Numbered from the stretch's first letter, positions 5,932-15,139 are shown. The stretch: 19,532 bases of DNA from Frankiales bacterium (GCA_025966295.1 JAOPVD010000266.1:1-19532), one strand, 5' to 3'. Program-made: numbers and translations. The notes: generated by a model not told the origin, from the letters alone.

Positions 5932-7464
5932 TCAGCCGGGTTGCCGCTCGGCGTGCGTGCCAGGTCCGTTCGTTCCCGCGGGCAGCCTGACCACCACGGA
6001 TGTTCCGCTGCCGGCGGGGCTCGTGATCTCGATTTTCCCGCCGAGGGCCTCGACGCGGTCTCGGAGCCCCACCAGCCCCGATCCCTGGCCGGGATCGGCT
6101 CCGCCCACTCCGTCGTCCCGGATGGAGAGCCCGACGACGACGCCGTCGGACTCCACGTCGACGAGGACGACCGACGCCTGCGCATGCTTGGCAGCGTTCG
6201 TGAGCCCCTCCGAGACGATGTAGTACACCGCCACCTCGACCGGCTCCGGGAGCCGCCCGTCGCCGCGGACCTCCAGCTTGACGGGGACCCTGGATCGGCG
6301 GGCGAGCGCCTTCAAGGCAGGCCGCAGACCGGTCTGCGCGAGGACCGCCGGATGGATGCCGTGCGAGATCTCGCGGAGGTCGTCGAGCGCGCCGATCAGC
6401 CCTTCACCGACCCGGGAGAGCACGGCGTGCAGGTCCCCGAGCTCCCGAGGTGCCATCGCCTCGGCGAGGCGCACCTCCAGTGCCAGTGAGACCAGCCGCT
6501 GCTGCGCCCCGTCGTGGAGGTCCCGCTGCAGGCGCCGCCGCGTCTCGTCGCCCGCGGCGACGACCCGCGCCCTCGACGCCGTCAGCTCGGCCCTCGTCTC
6601 GGCGTTCGAGATGGCAGTCGCGACGAGCTCGGTGAACTCGCCCATCCGCGACTCCGTTCCCCAGGGCAACCGCTCGGTGCGCACCGAGGCGCAGATCATC
6701 ACCCCCCACAGGCGGCCTTCGACGACGACGGGGCTCCCCGCGCACGAGCGCACCCCCCCTTGGCGCAGGAAGTCCGCCAGGGAGCCGGTGGCCTCTGCCA
6801 AGCTGTCGATCCGCGCCGGCCGCTCCGTGCGAAGGACCGTCGCGGCAACATCGCTGCCCTCGACCGTCAGACGCGTGCCGACCGGCAGCTGCGCGCCCAC
6901 CTCGCTCTGCGCCGCGACCACGGTGGCGGTGCCGTCGGTCTCGTAGCGGAGCATGCCGGTGACATCGACGCCCAGGAGCCGCCGTACCTCCTCGGTGACC
7001 GTCGCGAAGACCTCGGCCGGTGACGGCTCCTGCGCGACGAAGGTGGCCACCCGCCTGAGCGCGGCCTGCTCCTCGACGAGCGTGCTGCGCGCCAGCTCGG
7101 TGACATCGGCACGACGGCGTGCGCGGGCCGCGACCTGTCCGAGCACAACGCCGGTCACGAAGTACAGGGTGAGCGCCACCACGTCCTCGACGTCCGGGAC
7201 CAGGGACGGGTGCGTGGGAGGGATGTAGTACCAGTCCACGGCCACGACGCCCGCGACGCCGACGGGGATCGCGTAGGCAGCCCCCCAGAGCCTCGCGACC
7301 CCGACAACGGCCAGGATGAGAACGCCGAGCACGATGAACGAGGCGACCGGCGAGACGTAGGTAACGGTCATCGCCGAGAACGCGAAGACACCGATGCTCG
7401 CGAGGAACGCGACGACGACGTGGAGACCCGACGACACGGCCCGGCCGCGTGCCGACGTGCTCAC
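5932..7464 (-). CDS. Membrane sensor histidine kinase with GAF domain (HisKA_3/HATPase)
   Basis: A protein of 510 residues. The N-terminal 115 residues form about four membrane helices like the DUF4118/KdpD-type membrane domain. The W-Y-Y-I-P-P-T motif (78-84) between helices is typical of that group. A GAF domain spans about 135-290. The dimerisation/phosphoacceptor helix has H317 in RRLQRDLHDGAQQRL, the HisKA_3 (NarX/DesK-type) signature. The ATPase domain shows the N box around N423 (EGLTNAAKHAQA), the G1 box DDGVGG (450-455) and the G2 motif G-S-G-L-V-G-L-R-D-R. HisKA_3 kinases pair with LuxR-type regulators, so the regulator at 1397 is a candidate partner, as is the receiver protein at 5523. 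The start is GTG, only 9 bp after the VOC gene, so it is the last gene of that operon. Confidence 0.92.
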   Translation of the reverse strand: MSTSARGRAVSSGLHVVVAFLASIGVFAFSAMTVTYVSPVASFIVLGVLILAVVGVARLWGAAYAIPVGVAGVVAVDWYYIPPTHPSLVPDVEDVVALTLYFVTGVVLGQVAARARRRADVTELARSTLVEEQAALRRVATFVAQEPSPAEVFATVTEEVRRLLGVDVTGMLRYETDGTATVVAAQSEVGAQLPVGTRLTVEGSDVAATVLRTERPARIDSLAEATGSLADFLRQGGVRSCAGSPVVVEGRLWGVMICASVRTERLPWGTESRMGEFTELVATAISNAETRAELTASRARVVAAGDETRRRLQRDLHDGAQQRLVSLALEVRLAEAMAPRELGDLHAVLSRVGEGLIGALDDLREISHGIHPAVLAQTGLRPALKALARRSRVPVKLEVRGDGRLPEPVEVAVYYIVSEGLTNAAKHAQASVVLVDVESDGVVVGLSIRDDGVGGADPGQGSGLVGLRDRVEALGGKIEITSPAGSGTSVVVRLPAGTNGPGTHAERQPG

Positions 7465-7473
7465 GCGAAACGG

Positions 7474-7821
7474 CTAACCGGGTGCCTGCACGAGTCCGAT
7501 GACGTTGCCGTCCGGATCGGTCACCGAGGCGATGAGCCTGCCGCCACCGACGTCCCGGACCGGCTGCCGCTCCAGGGCACCGGCACCGACGAGCCGGTCG
7601 AGGGTGGCCTGGACGTCGTCGACGTGCCAGTAGCCGAGCGGGCCCGTCATTCCCTGGGCGTGGCCGTTGGGGTCCAGGCCGAGGTGCTGGTCCCCCAGGC
7701 TGTACCCGACGTAGTAGGCCGCGTCCATGTCGGGCTCGACACCCAGCAGGGTGCTGTACAGCTGCTTGGCCTGCCCGAGGTCCTTGACGGGGTAGATGAC
7801 GGTTCGCATGCCTGATGTCAT
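7474..7821 (-). CDS. VOC-superfamily protein (glyoxalase/bleomycin-resistance fold)
   Basis: A protein of 115 residues covering one VOC module pair: an opening strand (TVIYPVKDLGQAKQLYSTLLG), a central YWHVDDVQATLDRL segment and the closing DPDGNVIGLVQ. The last segment has isoleucine-glycine where metal-dependent members have a glutamate ligand (G-N-x-x-E), so it may lack the usual metal site. The function could be binding or changing a small molecule, and the substrate is unknown. An in-frame GTG at 7830 exists, but GAGG eight bases upstream of ATG 7821 favours that start. It lies 45 bp after the hemerythrin-like gene and 9 bp before the kinase gene, so all three are probably one transcript. 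Confidence 0.85.
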   Translation of the reverse strand: MTSGMRTVIYPVKDLGQAKQLYSTLLGVEPDMDAAYYVGYSLGDQHLGLDPNGHAQGMTGPLGYWHVDDVQATLDRLVGAGALERQPVRDVGGGRLIASVTDPDGNVIGLVQAPG

Positions 7822-7866
7822 GCAGAGCACCTCACTGGACGGGTCCGGTTCCGGATCTGCCGGCAG

Positions 7867-8511
7867 TCAGCGCTTGGGTTCCCGCGGGTACGGCGCCGCC
7901 GTCAGGTACGCACCCCAGCGGCCGGACACCCGCGCCGGCAGGTGGTCGTGCGGCGTCGGCCAGCTCCGGCTGTCGAGCAGGTCACGCAGGTGATCGGCGC
8001 CGGCGTCCAGCCCGAAGGCCAGGACCGCCGCCAAGCCGTGGTGCGGCGAGTTCGGGTGCGGCCGGGTCGGGCCGCGCCGGACGGCGCGGGCCAGCCGAGC
8101 GGCGAGCGCCTGCTGCTCCGCCACCGCGAGGTGCTGGACGAGCTCGGCCACCAGGGCCTGCTCCCGGCGGGCGTGCCGCTCCAGAGCACTGCGGACCGCC
8201 TCCTGCAACGCCGCGATCTCGTGGGTGGCGACCCGCGCGTCACCGGTGAGCCGCCGGTCGAGCCACCACAGCGCCTGCTGCAGCGCCTGGTCGGCCGCGA
8301 CGACGGAGCGCATCCGCTGGGGCCCGCGCGGGAGGACACGGCGGGCCACCGGGTGCAGCACCCGGGTCACGGCCGCGACATGGGTCGCGGTCCAGGTCAC
8401 CGCGACCAACGGATTGGTGCCGGCGTCGTCGAGGGCGGCGATGGCGACCTCGTGCGGATGCTCCAACTCGCGGCGCAGCGACTCGTCGAGGGGAAGGCGG
8501 ATGGCAGTCAT
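7867..8511 (-). CDS. Hemerythrin-like (HHE) helical protein
   Basis: A protein of 214 residues, almost entirely helical up to residue 148. The helix ALERHARREQALVAELVQHL (about 109-128) places H113, E117 and H128 as in the H-x-x-x-E helix of hemerythrin/HHE domains. H44, H53 and H97 in earlier helices could complete a di-iron site. A proline/histidine-rich joint (T-R-P-H-P-N-S-P-H-H) precedes a C-terminal part with W-P-T-P-H-D-H, an arrangement I recall from actinobacterial hemerythrin-domain proteins. Such proteins bind O2 or NO or sense iron and oxygen. The fit is looser than in a textbook HHE domain and the ligands are inferred. GGAG lies seven bases before the ATG. It heads the run to the VOC and kinase genes. 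Confidence 0.6.
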   Translation of the reverse strand: MTAIRLPLDESLRRELEHPHEVAIAALDDAGTNPLVAVTWTATHVAAVTRVLHPVARRVLPRGPQRMRSVVAADQALQQALWWLDRRLTGDARVATHEIAALQEAVRSALERHARREQALVAELVQHLAVAEQQALAARLARAVRRGPTRPHPNSPHHGLAAVLAFGLDAGADHLRDLLDSRSWPTPHDHLPARVSGRWGAYLTAAPYPREPKR

Positions 8512-8591
8512 AGGGCGGCTCCGGGCGCTGGTGGTGCGCGCCTACCAGTCTCACTCCGGCCCCCGCACCTGTCTACGGGCGCCATCCCGCG

Positions 8592-10604
<2,013 letters not shown>

Positions 10605-10628
10605 GGCATCTCCCGGGCGTACGGCGGT

Positions 10629-10651
10629 CGCCCCCCGCCTACCCGGGGGCG
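10629..10651 (-). terminator. GC-rich hairpin between the CYTH-CHAD and fusion genes
   Basis: CGCCCCC (10629-10635) pairs with GGGGGCG (10645-10651), seven G:C pairs around a nine-base loop. It starts seven bases after the CYTH-CHAD stop and ends before the ribosome site of the fusion gene. With no T-run it may be a partial terminator or an mRNA-processing stem that sets different levels for the two genes. Confidence 0.4.
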
Positions 10652-10657
10652 TGCGAC

Positions 10658-12142
10658 TCAGCGCCTGAGCCGCCGCCAGGCCTTGCGGAACGCCCGGCGG
10701 GCCTGCCCGACGTGCGCCCGCTCCCGTTCGGCCAGCCGCCCGCACACCACCGCCAGCCGGTGGTCGCCGGGGTGGTCGTCGGCGACGGCCAGCACCCGGG
10801 CCGCGGCGACGGCGGCGTCCTGGTGCTCGCCGAGGTGGGTCTGCACCTTCTTGTCGGCCTTGGCCCGCGGCCGGACCTGCTTGCCCAGCGCGACCTCGGC
10901 GGCCTCGGCGGAGTACCGCGCCCGCTTCGCCAGGATCCGGACCCGGTGCCAGTCGAGGTCCGGGTCGTTCAGGTGGAGCCTGGCGGCGCGGCGGGCCAGG
11001 TGCGCCCAGGCGCCGTCCACCAGCGGGGGCAGCACCTGGTCACAGCGGCGGGCGGCCAGCTCGGTCAGCCCGGGATCAGCCGCCAGGTCGTGGAACAGCT
11101 CGAGCAGCGCCAGGTAGCGCGGCGACCGGAGCGCCTCGAGGGCCCGCTCCTGCGCGGCCGCCTCCTGCGCGGCCAGCAGCACGTCGACGGCCGTCTCGTC
11201 CAGCGGTTGCAACGGGTCCTCGGTCGCGGTCTGCCGCAGCCGGCCGCGGAGCACCTCGAGGTCCCGCGCAGCGCCGAAGCTGCCGGCCAGCCAGGACAGC
11301 TCGGTGCGCAGCTGCTCGGCCCGGGCGTCGTCCAGCAGCGGCCGGAACGTCCGCAGGTCGCTGCGCATCCGGCGGCAGGCGACGCGGAGCTGGTGGACGG
11401 CGTCGTCCTTGCCGAGCCGCACGTCGATGTCCCGCTCGATCAACGCGCCGTACGCGTGGGCGAGCGACCAGCGGACCAGCATGCCGGCCGGGTCCTTGGC
11501 CCGGACCCGGCGGGGCGCGGGCGGGGGCGGCACGGCTGCCCCGAGGGCGCGCACCGCCTTCGGCGTCTGGTCGCCGACCTCGGCGCCCTGCTGCCGCAGC
11601 AGCGCGATCACCCGCTTCCCGACCTTGGCCCCGCCCTCGCGCTGCTCGACCTCCAGCTCGCGCCAGCTCAGCTCGACGTTGCTGTCGCGCAGCACGTCGA
11701 CGTGGTCGTCGACCACCTCAGCCAGCTCCTGGCCGTCCGCGTCGAACAGCAGGTGCGTCGCCCGCTGGTTCCGCAGCTCCACGACCTGCTCCAGGTCGGC
11801 GCCGCGCAGCCGCGCGGCGACCAGGTCCTGCAGCACCTCCGGCACCTCGGTGTCCGGTCCCGGGACGGTCAGCTCCGGCCGGTCCAGGCCGTCACCCGCC
11901 GCCGTGGGCAGCTTGAGCGTCCACTCCGGCTCGCCGTCCCCGGTGCGGTGCCGCAGCGTCGTACCCGTCCGGGCAAGGCGCAGGTCGGGCGTGTCGTAGT
12001 AGGCGGCTTGCAGGTCCAGCCCGCGGACGGCCACCCGGTCGACACCCTTGACGTCGACGAGGTGCGGCAGCGCGAAGTCGTCGGGGACGGCGAGCTTGGT
12101 CTCGACCTCGCGAGCGACCTTCACCCAGCCTCCGTGCCCCAT
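10658..12142 (-). CDS. CYTH-CHAD domain protein
   Basis: A protein of 494 residues. The N-terminal CYTH domain (about 7-200) opens with the signature E-x-E-x-K as E12-V-E-T-K16 and shows the tunnel residues W-T-L-K and R-x-R (T-T-L-R-H-R). CYTH enzymes act on triphosphates through bound divalent metal. The CHAD domain (about 215-490) contains H250 in VHQLRVACRRMRSDLRTF and the second conserved block HRVRILAKRARYSAEA. CHAD domains are histidine/arginine-rich helical bundles that bind inorganic polyphosphate granules. The protein probably binds polyphosphate or a related triphosphate. ATG 12142 has no clear ribosome site; GTG at 12124 has GGAGG four bases upstream and is an alternative start (488 residues). 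It is divergent from the CsbD-like gene. Confidence 0.92.
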   Translation of the reverse strand: MGHGGWVKVAREVETKLAVPDDFALPHLVDVKGVDRVAVRGLDLQAAYYDTPDLRLARTGTTLRHRTGDGEPEWTLKLPTAAGDGLDRPELTVPGPDTEVPEVLQDLVAARLRGADLEQVVELRNQRATHLLFDADGQELAEVVDDHVDVLRDSNVELSWRELEVEQREGGAKVGKRVIALLRQQGAEVGDQTPKAVRALGAAVPPPPAPRRVRAKDPAGMLVRWSLAHAYGALIERDIDVRLGKDDAVHQLRVACRRMRSDLRTFRPLLDDARAEQLRTELSWLAGSFGAARDLEVLRGRLRQTATEDPLQPLDETAVDVLLAAQEAAAQERALEALRSPRYLALLELFHDLAADPGLTELAARRCDQVLPPLVDGAWAHLARRAARLHLNDPDLDWHRVRILAKRARYSAEAAEVALGKQVRPRAKADKKVQTHLGEHQDAAVAAARVLAVADDHPGDHRLAVVCGRLAERERAHVGQARRAFRKAWRRLRR

Positions 12143-12169
12143 GGCGGGCCAGCTGAACGGGCCGGTGTG

Positions 12170-12182
12170 ACGTGCGGCACGT
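12170..12182. promoter_or_regulatory. Palindrome in the divergent intergenic region (candidate operator)
   Basis: ACGTGC-G-GCACGT is a perfect 6+1+6 inverted repeat 27 bp upstream of the CYTH-CHAD start and 71 bp upstream of the CsbD-like start. It is placed where a dimeric regulator could control both genes. No regulator can be assigned. Confidence 0.35.
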
Positions 12183-12196
12183 GAAGCGCACCGCTA

Positions 12197-12207
12197 CCGA
12201 TCATCGG
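12197..12207. promoter_or_regulatory. Second palindrome in the divergent intergenic region
   Basis: CCGAT-C-ATCGG is a perfect 5+1+5 inverted repeat 14 bp to the right of the first palindrome, in the 111-bp gap between CYTH-CHAD and the CsbD-like gene. A repeat this short can arise by chance in GC-rich DNA; its position is the only support. Confidence 0.25.
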
Positions 12208-12253
12208 AATGGGCAGTCCGACCTAGACACCCCCTGATGACAGGAGTGCGTTC

Positions 12254-12805
12254 ATGAGCGACAACAACACCGCTGACGAGGCCCGCCAAGGCCTCGGTGC
12301 CACGCTGGCCGGCAAGGCCAAGGAGGTAGCCGGGGCCGTCCTGGGCAACGACTCGCTGGCCGCCGAGGGTCAGCTGCAGCAGGCCGAAGCCGCCGCCCGC
12401 AAGGACGCGAGCACCAAGACCGCAGTCGCGCAGGCCGAGGCCAAGGAGGCCGCCGCCGAGCTGTCGCAGGAGCACCAGGCCGCGGCCCGCCAGGAGCAGG
12501 CGGCCGAGGCGGCTGCGGAGATCCGCGCCGACCAGGCGGTCCGCGAGGGCGAGATCGACCTGGTCCGGGCCGAGGCCGAGGCCGAGCGCGAGCGGGTCGT
12601 GGAGCAGGCCGGCGTCGACGCCGAGACCCGGGCCGGGCTGCAGCAGACCGCGGCCCAGGCGCAGGCCGAGCAGGCGGATGCCACCCGCCTCGAACGGCAG
12701 GCCGAGGCGGAGCACGCCCAGGCCCGCGCCAGCGCGGAGGCCGCCGAGCAGGCCGCGGCCCGCGCCCGCCAGGAAGCCGCGCGCCTCGCCACCGAGACCC
12801 GCTGA
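12254..12805 (+). CDS. CsbD-like stress protein with long alanine/glutamate/glutamine coiled coil
   Basis: A protein of 183 residues. Residues about 10-45 match the CsbD pattern (GKAKEVAGAVLGNDSLAAEG, then Q-L-Q-Q-A-E), a short domain found in general-stress proteins. The rest, about 45-183, is continuous charged helix rich in Ala, Glu, Gln and Arg with no proline or glycine breaks worth noting, so a long coiled coil is expected. It has no signal peptide or membrane segment. AGGAG lies nine bases before ATG. It is the first of three closely spaced plus-strand genes, all encoding helical proteins, and is 29 bp from the second. The usual CsbD protein is only 60-70 residues, so the tail is a large extension. 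Biochemical role unknown. Confidence 0.8.
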   Translation: MSDNNTADEARQGLGATLAGKAKEVAGAVLGNDSLAAEGQLQQAEAAARKDASTKTAVAQAEAKEAAAELSQEHQAAARQEQAAEAAAEIRADQAVREGEIDLVRAEAEAERERVVEQAGVDAETRAGLQQTAAQAQAEQADATRLERQAEAEHAQARASAEAAEQAAARARQEAARLATETR

Positions 12806-12834
12806 CCCGCACAAACCCCTCCAGGAGGAGACCC

Positions 12835-13500
12835 GTGAACGTCCTGACCGTCCCCCGCGCCGTAGCCGGTGTCGAGTACACCGCCCTGCGCCTGCCCCTG
12901 ACCGTGCTCGAGACACAGCTGGTCGCCCGCTTCCTGGACGACGACTCCACGCTGCGGCTCGGCTTCGAGAAGGCCGTCGGCACCCTCGACGGCACCGTCG
13001 GCCGGCTGCTGCAGGACCCCGACCTCACCCGGCGGGGCGCCACCCTCAGCCGGCGCGCCGACATGCTGGCCAAGGCCAGCGCGCTGGAGGAGAAGGCGGC
13101 GGCCCGCAAGCAGCAGGCCGAGGCAGAGCTCCAGAAGACCAAGGCCGTGGCCGAGCGCAAGCGCGAGCAGGCGCAGCGCCAGGCCCAGGAGGAGGCGAAG
13201 GCCCTCCATCAGGAGCAGCAGGTACGGCGGCGCGTCGCCGAGGAGGAGGCCGAGGCCACCGCGCGGGCCAAGGCGGCCGAGGTGGAGCGCAAGACGCAGG
13301 CCAAGCTGCAGGCCGAGCAGCGCACCCTCGATGACAAGCTCTCCTCGATCGAAGTGCGCACCGCCGCGCGGACCGCGGCGCCCCAGGCGCAGCTCGACGA
13401 GGCCGTCCAGGTCGCCGGCGAGGCGGCCAAGGAGCGCAAGACCGCCGACCGGCTCGGGCAGCTCGCCGAGACCGAGAAGGCCAGCCGCCAGGCCACCTGA
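12835..13500 (+). CDS. Coiled-coil protein with conserved N-terminal cap (often misnamed IF2-like)
   Basis: A protein of 221 residues starting at GTG with GGAGGAG upstream. The first 75 residues are a distinct region (TVPRAVAGVEYTALRLPLTV, a 'LDGTVGRLLQDPDLTRRGA' stretch, then S-R-R-A-D-M-L). From about 78 to 215 it is a long lysine/glutamate/alanine/glutamine coiled coil. Proteins like this are sometimes labelled IF2-family because of the charged repeats, but no GTP-binding motif (G-x-x-x-x-G-K-T, NKxD) is present, so that name is wrong. The L-R-L-P-L-T-V-L pattern near the start recurs in the next gene (V-R-L-P-V-T-L-L), suggesting a shared helix or related binding surface. A strong hairpin follows its stop. 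Function unknown. Confidence 0.75.
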   Translation: MNVLTVPRAVAGVEYTALRLPLTVLETQLVARFLDDDSTLRLGFEKAVGTLDGTVGRLLQDPDLTRRGATLSRRADMLAKASALEEKAAARKQQAEAELQKTKAVAERKREQAQRQAQEEAKALHQEQQVRRRVAEEEAEATARAKAAEVERKTQAKLQAEQRTLDDKLSSIEVRTAARTAAPQAQLDEAVQVAGEAAKERKTADRLGQLAETEKASRQAT

Positions 13501-13510
13501 CCGACCCGCC

Positions 13511-13549
13511 AGCGCCAGGCCCCGCCCACTCCGGTCGGGGCCTGTCGCT
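13511..13549 (+). terminator. Strong GC-rich hairpin after the coiled-coil gene
   Basis: CAGGCCCCG (13516-13524) pairs perfectly with CGGGGCCTG (13536-13544) around 11 bases, and beyond one mismatch AGCG (13511-13514) pairs with CGCT (13546-13549), giving 13 pairs. It lies ten bases after the stop and ends in CTTGCC rather than a T-run. It is probably a terminator or attenuator before the third gene of the set. Confidence 0.65.
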
Positions 13550-13597
13550 TGCCATCGCGCGCGAGGTTGCGCCTACGCCGACCAGGGAGCGCGCCGC

Positions 13598-14071
13598 GTG
13601 CTCGAACAGGTAGTGGGTGCCGTCGTCCCGATCGTGCGGCTGCCGGTCACGCTGCTGCAGGGCGCTGAGTCGGTCCTCGAGCAGTTCACCCGGGTCGCCA
13701 CCCGCGCCGCCCGGGTCCTCGACGACATCGAGGCGATGCCGGCGCGGGTCGACCAGGTACTGACGCAGACGGAGGCGCTGTCGGCGAAGGTCGACGCCGT
13801 GGTGGCGGACGCGGCCGCCACCCTGTCCGCCGTACAGCCGACGGTCGCGGCGATCGCGGCCCTCGACCCGACGCTGGTGGACGACGTGCGGACGGCGCTG
13901 GCGTCGCTGGAGCGGCTGGTGCCGGTGGTGGCGCAGCTCGGCGCGCAGGTCGACCACCTCGACGCGACGGTCGCCGACGTCGGAGCGCTGCTGGGCGGCA
14001 TCCCGGGCGCGGCCCGCCTGCTCAAGCGCGGCGAGACCCGCCCGGCACGACCGGGTCAGAGCAGCAGCTAG
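13598..14071 (+). CDS. Small phasin-like helical protein, hypothetical
   Basis: A protein of 157 residues from GTG 13598, with AGGGAG eight bases upstream. The frame is open further left but runs through the hairpin and the previous gene. The sequence is an amphipathic helical series without membrane helices: V-R-L-P-V-T-L-L-Q-G-A-E near the start, a heptad-like central part (ARVDQVLTQTEALSAKVDAV), and V-D-H-L-D-A-T-V-A-D-V near the end. The tail is basic and disordered (KRGETRPARPGQSSS). This pattern resembles phasins, which coat storage granules, and apolipoprotein-like helices, but I cannot name a family. Its stop shares the palindrome CTAG with the stop of the opposing 41-residue gene. 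Confidence 0.7.
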   Translation: MLEQVVGAVVPIVRLPVTLLQGAESVLEQFTRVATRAARVLDDIEAMPARVDQVLTQTEALSAKVDAVVADAAATLSAVQPTVAAIAALDPTLVDDVRTALASLERLVPVVAQLGAQVDHLDATVADVGALLGGIPGAARLLKRGETRPARPGQSSS

Positions 14072-14193
14072 AGAAGCAGCAGCAGCGCCAGCGCGAGGAT
14101 CACCAGCCAGGAGATCCCGGCCGCTTGCAGCAGCGTGCGGTCAGGGACCCGCAGGTCCTCGTCGGTGCCCAGGCGCAGGGGGATGCTTCGCAT
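14068..14193 (-). CDS. 41-residue single-pass membrane miniprotein
   Basis: ATG at 14191-14193 is preceded by AGGGGGA four bases upstream. The product starts MRSIPLRLGTDEDLRVPDRT and ends with one hydrophobic helix (residues about 23-41, ISWLVILALALLLLL at the very C-terminus), as in tail-anchored proteins with an N-terminal cytoplasmic part of about 22 residues. The stop TAG overlaps the stop of the opposing plus-strand gene in CTAG (14068-14071). A longer frame on the same strand to 14424 overlaps the ANTAR gene and its leader and is unlikely. Function unknown; it could modulate a membrane protein. Confidence 0.5.
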   Translation of the reverse strand: MRSIPLRLGTDEDLRVPDRTLLQAAGISWLVILALALLLLL

Positions 14194-14352
14194 GCAGTCC
14201 CCCTGCCCCGGCAGCACCTGACTGGACCGCCACTGGTCACTGCCGTCTCGTCCTGCCAGAGCCGCTCGGCTCGCAAGGTTCGCCCTTCCGGGACGGTGCG
14301 ACGGGCGTGCGCCGTGCCGAACGATGCCGGTCTCGACTCCTGAGGAGGAGCC

Positions 14353-15135
14353 ATGTCGGCAGCACCGTCGGAGACCGGTCGTGGCGCCGCCGGCACCCTG
14401 CCCAGCGCACTGGCGCAGCTCCACGACCTGTTACTGGAGGCCACCGGCCTGGACGGCCTCCTGACCGCCACGGCCGAGCTGGTGGTGTCCCTGACACACC
14501 CGAGGACGGTATGCGTCATCCGGTTCGCCGGCGACGAGGCCAGCCCGCTGGTCGGGGCCAGCTGCAGCCGCGCCGCCCAGGCGCACCACCTGGAGCTGGT
14601 GCACGGCGAGGGTCCCTGCGGGGACGCCTTCCGCGGCGGCTCGGTGCTCTACGTGGAGGACCTGATGCAGGACGACCGCTGGCCGCTGCTCGGGCAGGCA
14701 CTGCTGCGCAAGGGCGTGACCTGCGTGCTGGCCGTGCCGCTGCGGGCCGAGGACCGCACCGTCGCGGTGCTCGTGCTGTACGCCGCCCGCGCCGGGCACC
14801 TCGCCCGGCGCGAGGTCCGGGACGTGCTGGTCCTCGGGCAGGCCGCGGCGGCGGCGCTCGTGGTGCGGCACCTGGTCGACGAGCAGGCCCAGATCAACGA
14901 GCAGCTGCGGCAGGCGGTCGCGACCCGGCCCCTGATCGACCAGGCCCTCGGGATCGTGATGGCGCAGCGGCGCTGCACCGCGAGCCAGGCGTTCGAGGTG
15001 CTGCGGCACGCCTCGCAGAGCGTCAACCAGCCGGTCCGCGACCTCGCCGCCCAGATCGTGGCCACGACCACCGGTCGGCCGCCGGACGCGGCCCGGCCGT
15101 TCGTGGAGCGCAGCCCGGAGGCGGTGCTCGGCTGA
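14353..15135 (+). CDS. GAF-ANTAR regulator (RNA-binding antiterminator)
   Basis: A protein of 260 residues with GAGGAGGAG before ATG. A GAF domain covers about 25-180 (with G-E-G-P-C-G at 85-90 and a later V-L-A-V-P-L-R strand). A linker helix leads to an ANTAR domain at about 184-238: L-R-Q-A-V-A-T-R, LIDQALGIVMAQRRCTASQA and F-E-V-L-R-H-A-S-Q. ANTAR domains bind paired RNA hexaloop hairpins and prevent transcription termination. The GAF domain would sense a ligand or redox state; C71, C89 and C124 are present. There is no receiver domain, so control is by ligand rather than by phosphorylation. It ends 4 bp before the opposing HdeD-like gene. Its RNA targets are not evident in this window. 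Confidence 0.93.
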   Translation: MSAAPSETGRGAAGTLPSALAQLHDLLLEATGLDGLLTATAELVVSLTHPRTVCVIRFAGDEASPLVGASCSRAAQAHHLELVHGEGPCGDAFRGGSVLYVEDLMQDDRWPLLGQALLRKGVTCVLAVPLRAEDRTVAVLVLYAARAGHLARREVRDVLVLGQAAAAALVVRHLVDEQAQINEQLRQAVATRPLIDQALGIVMAQRRCTASQAFEVLRHASQSVNQPVRDLAAQIVATTTGRPPDAARPFVERSPEAVLG

Positions 15136-15139
15136 GGCG

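Noticed and set aside
10712..12184. 490-residue plus-strand frame antisense to CYTH-CHAD
   Set aside because: No motifs and arginine/glutamine-rich shadow composition, while the minus strand has the full CYTH and CHAD signatures.
12835..13500. Translation initiation factor IF2 relative
   Set aside because: No GTPase motifs and only 221 residues; the resemblance is low-complexity coiled coil.
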